Assembly: GCA_963942565.1 (NCBI GenBank)
Contig: OZ012685.1
Location: 25,086,456 to 25,150,455, forward strand
Length of the DNA stretch: 64,000 nt
Direction: 5' to 3'
Source: Maea johnstoni
Lineage: Eukaryota; Annelida; Polychaeta; Spionida; Magelonidae
Shown here piece after piece: positions 60,237 through 64,000 of this stretch. The notes beneath the pieces are model-generated. The model was not told the DNA's origin, made no database searches, and saw nothing but the letters and a program-made list of their open reading frames with translations. Position 1 is the stretch's first letter. Every line of letters begins with the position of its first letter. Made by a program: the position numbers and the translations under genes.

Positions 60237-60639
60237 GCTAATGTAATAGACTGAAAATGGGTATCGAGTCAAAAAGTAAAGTATAAGTAATATATGGTTC
60301 ATAGATTAGAAGATTATATTTGCACTTGTGAACTTTTGCAACTGAGTGAAGAATGGAACTTAGGAGCTTAGTGTTACAGGCACTTGAACAGCGTTGTATT
60401 GGGTAGACAACGTCAGATTTTTTATATTTTTTTTTCAAAAGATTTTAACTAAGATATATAAATGTAGTTAAGTAGAGATGAGGACGTAAGAAAGTTTCAT
60501 ATTTTGAGTTGTTCTGTACATAAATCTTTTGATGAATTAAGTTTCACATGAGCATGTTTAGGGGTAGCTCTTTATGCATATGATGCAGGACCAATAACAT
60601 ACAAATACAGTTCCAAAAAGTATTGTCAGTCAGCATTTA

Positions 60640-60785
60640 AAAAGTGTTAAATGGTAAGTTGGGAAAGCATTTGAAGGAGGGATGTTATTCAGAACCAACA
60701 ACTCTCCTTAAAATATTATTTTTAAAAATCATTCTTAATTCCTAAGTTATTATCAAACATATCATAGTTCCAGATAACAGCTTAT
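60640..60785. mobile_element. Family B MITE fragment
   Basis: GGGAAAGCATTTGAAGGAG, CCAACAACTCTCCTTAAAAT, AGTTATTATCAAACATATC. Confidence 0.55.
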
Positions 60786-60992
60786 CCCTTCCAATGCTGA
60801 GGGTACAATCGTCCAAAGCACAACGATGCAAAGATCTTTGAAAAAAAAAAACCTCGTCAGATTGGTATTCATTGGAAAGCTCTTGCTTAGTAATCTCAGA
60901 TGAGGACCCATGTGCCAGGGCTTTAGTTATTTTTCAGGGGTTTTTCATCATTTTGTTTTGGCTAAATTAGCCACCAGCAGCATCAGGGTTAA
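60781..60992 (-). mobile_element. Family A MITE
   Basis: CCCTTCCAATGCTGAGGGTA to AGCAGCATCAGGGTTAA. Confidence 0.75.
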
Positions 60993-61089
60993 GAGGATCT
61001 TTTAAGCAATAATGGATTAAGTAGAGAGGGAATCCTACTCTGAGGTGTTTTGGTAGTATTCAAAGAACAATAAAGATACCTAAGTACCC

Positions 61090-61308
61090 TTAACTTTCCA
61101 ATGCTAAGTCTACTTTCATTCAAAGCAGAAGGATGCAGAGATTTTTGTAAACCGTCTAAACCCTGTCGTGTTGGTATTCATTAGATAGCGTTCACTGAGT
61201 ACTCTCAGATGAGTACCCATGTGCCATGTGCCAGGGTTTCAATCATTTTTCAGCATTCTTGCATTATTTTTCATTGGCAAAATTAGCCACCACCAGCCTA
61301 AGGGTTAA
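61090..61308 (-). mobile_element. Family A MITE
   Basis: TTAACTTTCCAATGCTAAGT to CACCAGCCTAAGGGTTAA. Confidence 0.8.
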
Positions 61309-61738
61309 AGTATTGGTGCTGTCCTGGCCTGGTTTATTTTTTCTGGTACTGATTTAATAATAAGTGATACTAAATCTTGCTTATGTTTTTCTTTACTTTT
61401 TATCCTGTTTTTTCTCTTATCAAACATGTGCTGTTCATTTTCCAACTGGTGGAATTTTTCTACTGGTAGGATTTGATTATGTATGATTTGATTAAAGCTT
61501 TATGTGATATTGAGGGGCATTGATATTGATTTTTGGTGATCCACTAGGATGAACTTTAGTAAACGTTTTGGTTGTGAACTTTTTTGCTACATGAAGTTAT
61601 TTCTTAATACTCGGCGACAGCCTTTTTTTAGAACTTAAGCAAAAGTTCAACTGCAATAAATAGAGGAGTTTTTTTTATCTATGGTATGGTAAGAGGTCTG
61701 AAGTAGATGATATGGTCATAAAAAGATGTGATGATTGT

Positions 61739-62030
61739 CAGTGTCTTTCCCATCAGGGTGTCTGGGTGTCATTTGGACACTCAAACCCTTAAAATCCAAC
61801 ATTAGGACACACAATAATTTTTGTGATGAGTTTCTTGAAATGCCAATTTCAAGCAAATGATTTTGAAATTTTCAGTTCAAGGTGGATGATAGGACATTAC
61901 TTGAATGCATTACCCAGCTTCTTAATGAGAAAATGCATTCTTATTGTTGTAAATTGAAGATATTGAACGCCCAAAATTATAATGATATCCCATATTATAC
62001 ACAGACATTCAAATTCTTGGCTATACTATG
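61739..62030. mobile_element. Family E hAT-like MITE with perfect 8-bp target duplication
   Basis: CAGTGTCTTTCCCATCAGGG to CTTGGCTATACTATG. ATGATTGT precedes (61731-61738) and follows (62031-62038). Confidence 0.9.
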
Positions 62031-62212
62031 ATGATTGTGCAGTATAGTCAACCACCAACATTGAAGGGACTGAATAAAAGTGATTGTTCAATCAACATGA
62101 ACAACAAATTTTAATTGCATATTTCTCAATATAATACTTTTTTATCCATATATTCCAATATATGTCAGATCAGGGGTATGTGCCAGATGTGTAAGAGGGG
62201 TTAGAGATGATT

Positions 62213-62430
62213 ACTGTATACGGCTTTAATTTGGAGTGCTAACAATTTCGCTTTAAAGCCCTGCTGGAGGGTTTTTGTAATACTTAAAAGCTGCGCATTT
62301 AAGCACTCAAACTATATATTTATTACTATATAGATGTTTATTTGAAAGGATGTTATTTACGCGCTATCGTGGAGAGCGTGAACATTTTATGCCTGTAAAA
62401 ACTACCAGTTTTACATTATGAGTGTGACAC
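62213..62430. repeat. Interspersed repeat family D copy 3
   Basis: CGGCTTTAATTTGGAGTGCT to ATGCCTGTAAAAACTACCAG, as in intron 7. Confidence 0.7.
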
Positions 62431-62908
62431 TGGTTGAGGGGGAAGGCATTGCACAAATTTTGTACTTTTACATAGGATGTTACCAAGGATAAATAGTTAT
62501 GTGATGCGCACCTTGAAATCTTTTAGTTTGGTTTTGCTCCAATACTACTGTTTGTGTTATATGTATGTTATTTAGATATCCCTTACCAAATGAACTTTGG
62601 GATATCAAGGACTTCCCAGGAGAAAATCCCGTGGAAAATCCCAGGATTTTCTTAGTAAGTCTCAACTACATTTTGTAGTTATACAAGGAAGGTCACAGTA
62701 CATGTTTATATGTAATGAGACTAGGACTATTATGTCCATTTTTCTAGACAGGTTTCGAAAAATGAACAACTTCAAACCAAATGCATACCTTTAGCATTTG
62801 AAATCAAGACAAAATTGGTGTGGTTTTGCCCATGCAACTTATTGCGCATGATAAGTTCTGTTTGTTGCTACAATCTAGCAAATTGTTAATGTCTGAAAAT
62901 TGGTATTA

Positions 62909-63139
62909 TTAACCTATTAATGCTCACAGCAGCCAAAAGCAGCCTAGCGATTTTGGTGAAATTTTTCAGGCCAAAGCATATTTGGATAAGTATTTGAAGG
63001 AGAAATGTTCATAAGATTTTTACTAACAACTCTCCTTCCAATATTTTGTGAAATAAGTTTTAATTTTCAAGATATTTTCAAAAGTATCATAGGTTCAGAC
63101 GACAATTTCAAGAGTATTTCTTAAGCATTATTGGGATAA
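62909..63139. mobile_element. Family B MITE
   Basis: TTAACCTATTAATGCTCACA to TAAGCATTATTGGGATAAG. Confidence 0.7.
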
Positions 63140-63924
<785 letters not shown>

Positions 63925-64000
63925 CAGGGTCTTAGCCAGGAGTTCAAAAATTCCTGTCCAAAACAGCAGTTTCAAAATTTCTGCCCGTCCAGATTTAGCT
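63925..64000. mobile_element. Family E hAT-like MITE, cut by the window end
   Basis: Starts CAGGGTCTTAGCCAGGAGTT, the clearest family E terminus, and continues past the window. Confidence 0.75.

Overview
This is a window of animal nuclear DNA. It is AT-rich and gene-poor, with introns of up to 34 kb, GT-AG splice sites, very many short non-autonomous DNA transposons, tRNA-derived SINEs, and long (TA)n, (GA)n and poly-C/poly-G tracts. The one recognisable gene encodes a protein with a von Willebrand A domain and two Cache-like regions, of the CACHD1 / Drosophila CG16868 / calcium-channel alpha2-delta superfamily. Repeat style, high copy-to-copy polymorphism and the gene type suggest a marine invertebrate, perhaps a deuterostome such as an echinoderm. 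The species call is inference and weak. Two runs of exactly 200 N (9077-9276 and 58813-59012) are unsized assembly gaps.

Layout. 1-7.92 kb is one copy (copy 1) of a large segmental duplication, and 20.78-30.74 kb is the second copy (copy 2) in the same orientation. They look a few percent diverged. Copy 2 carries four clean transposon insertions for which copy 1 keeps the empty sites. Between the copies (7.9-20.8 kb) lie a CpG-rich patch, microsatellites, exon 1 of the visible gene (11.03-11.18 kb), and two minisatellite arrays (10.26-10.81 and 17.64-18.43 kb) grown from the 5' tRNA-like head of a SINE. From 30.7 to 45.6 kb is the rest of a 34-kb intron. It is packed with MITEs and holds a 1.7-kb block of regularly spaced GTTGCCATGGCAAC palindromes (39.4-41.1 kb), the 3' end of a LINE, a long foldback element (43.3-43.8 kb) and a 21-bp palindromic satellite (44.45-44.93 kb). 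Exons 2-15 are compact, at 45.6-59.5 kb. 59.5-64 kb is downstream DNA with more MITEs.

The gene. Fifteen exons on the + strand (about 910 codons) join with consistent splice phase through exon 11 and encode, in order: the end of the VWA_N region, a VWA domain with a complete MIDAS (DGSKS, a Ser in the loop, SDG), a first Cache region, a linker, a second Cache region with a six-cysteine insert, and a hydrophobic C-terminus like the GPI-type tails of alpha2-delta proteins. The N-terminus lies upstream of the window. Exons 12 and 14 contain frame breaks, and at least one exon is probably hidden in the second gap, so the 3' third is either badly assembled or decaying.

The most unusual pattern is that at seven exon-intron boundaries the junction itself (exon edge plus splice site) has been tandemly duplicated into the neighbouring intron. 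One acceptor was copied four times. The second is the X-box palindrome block, in which the 14-bp site is much better conserved than the repeat carrying it.
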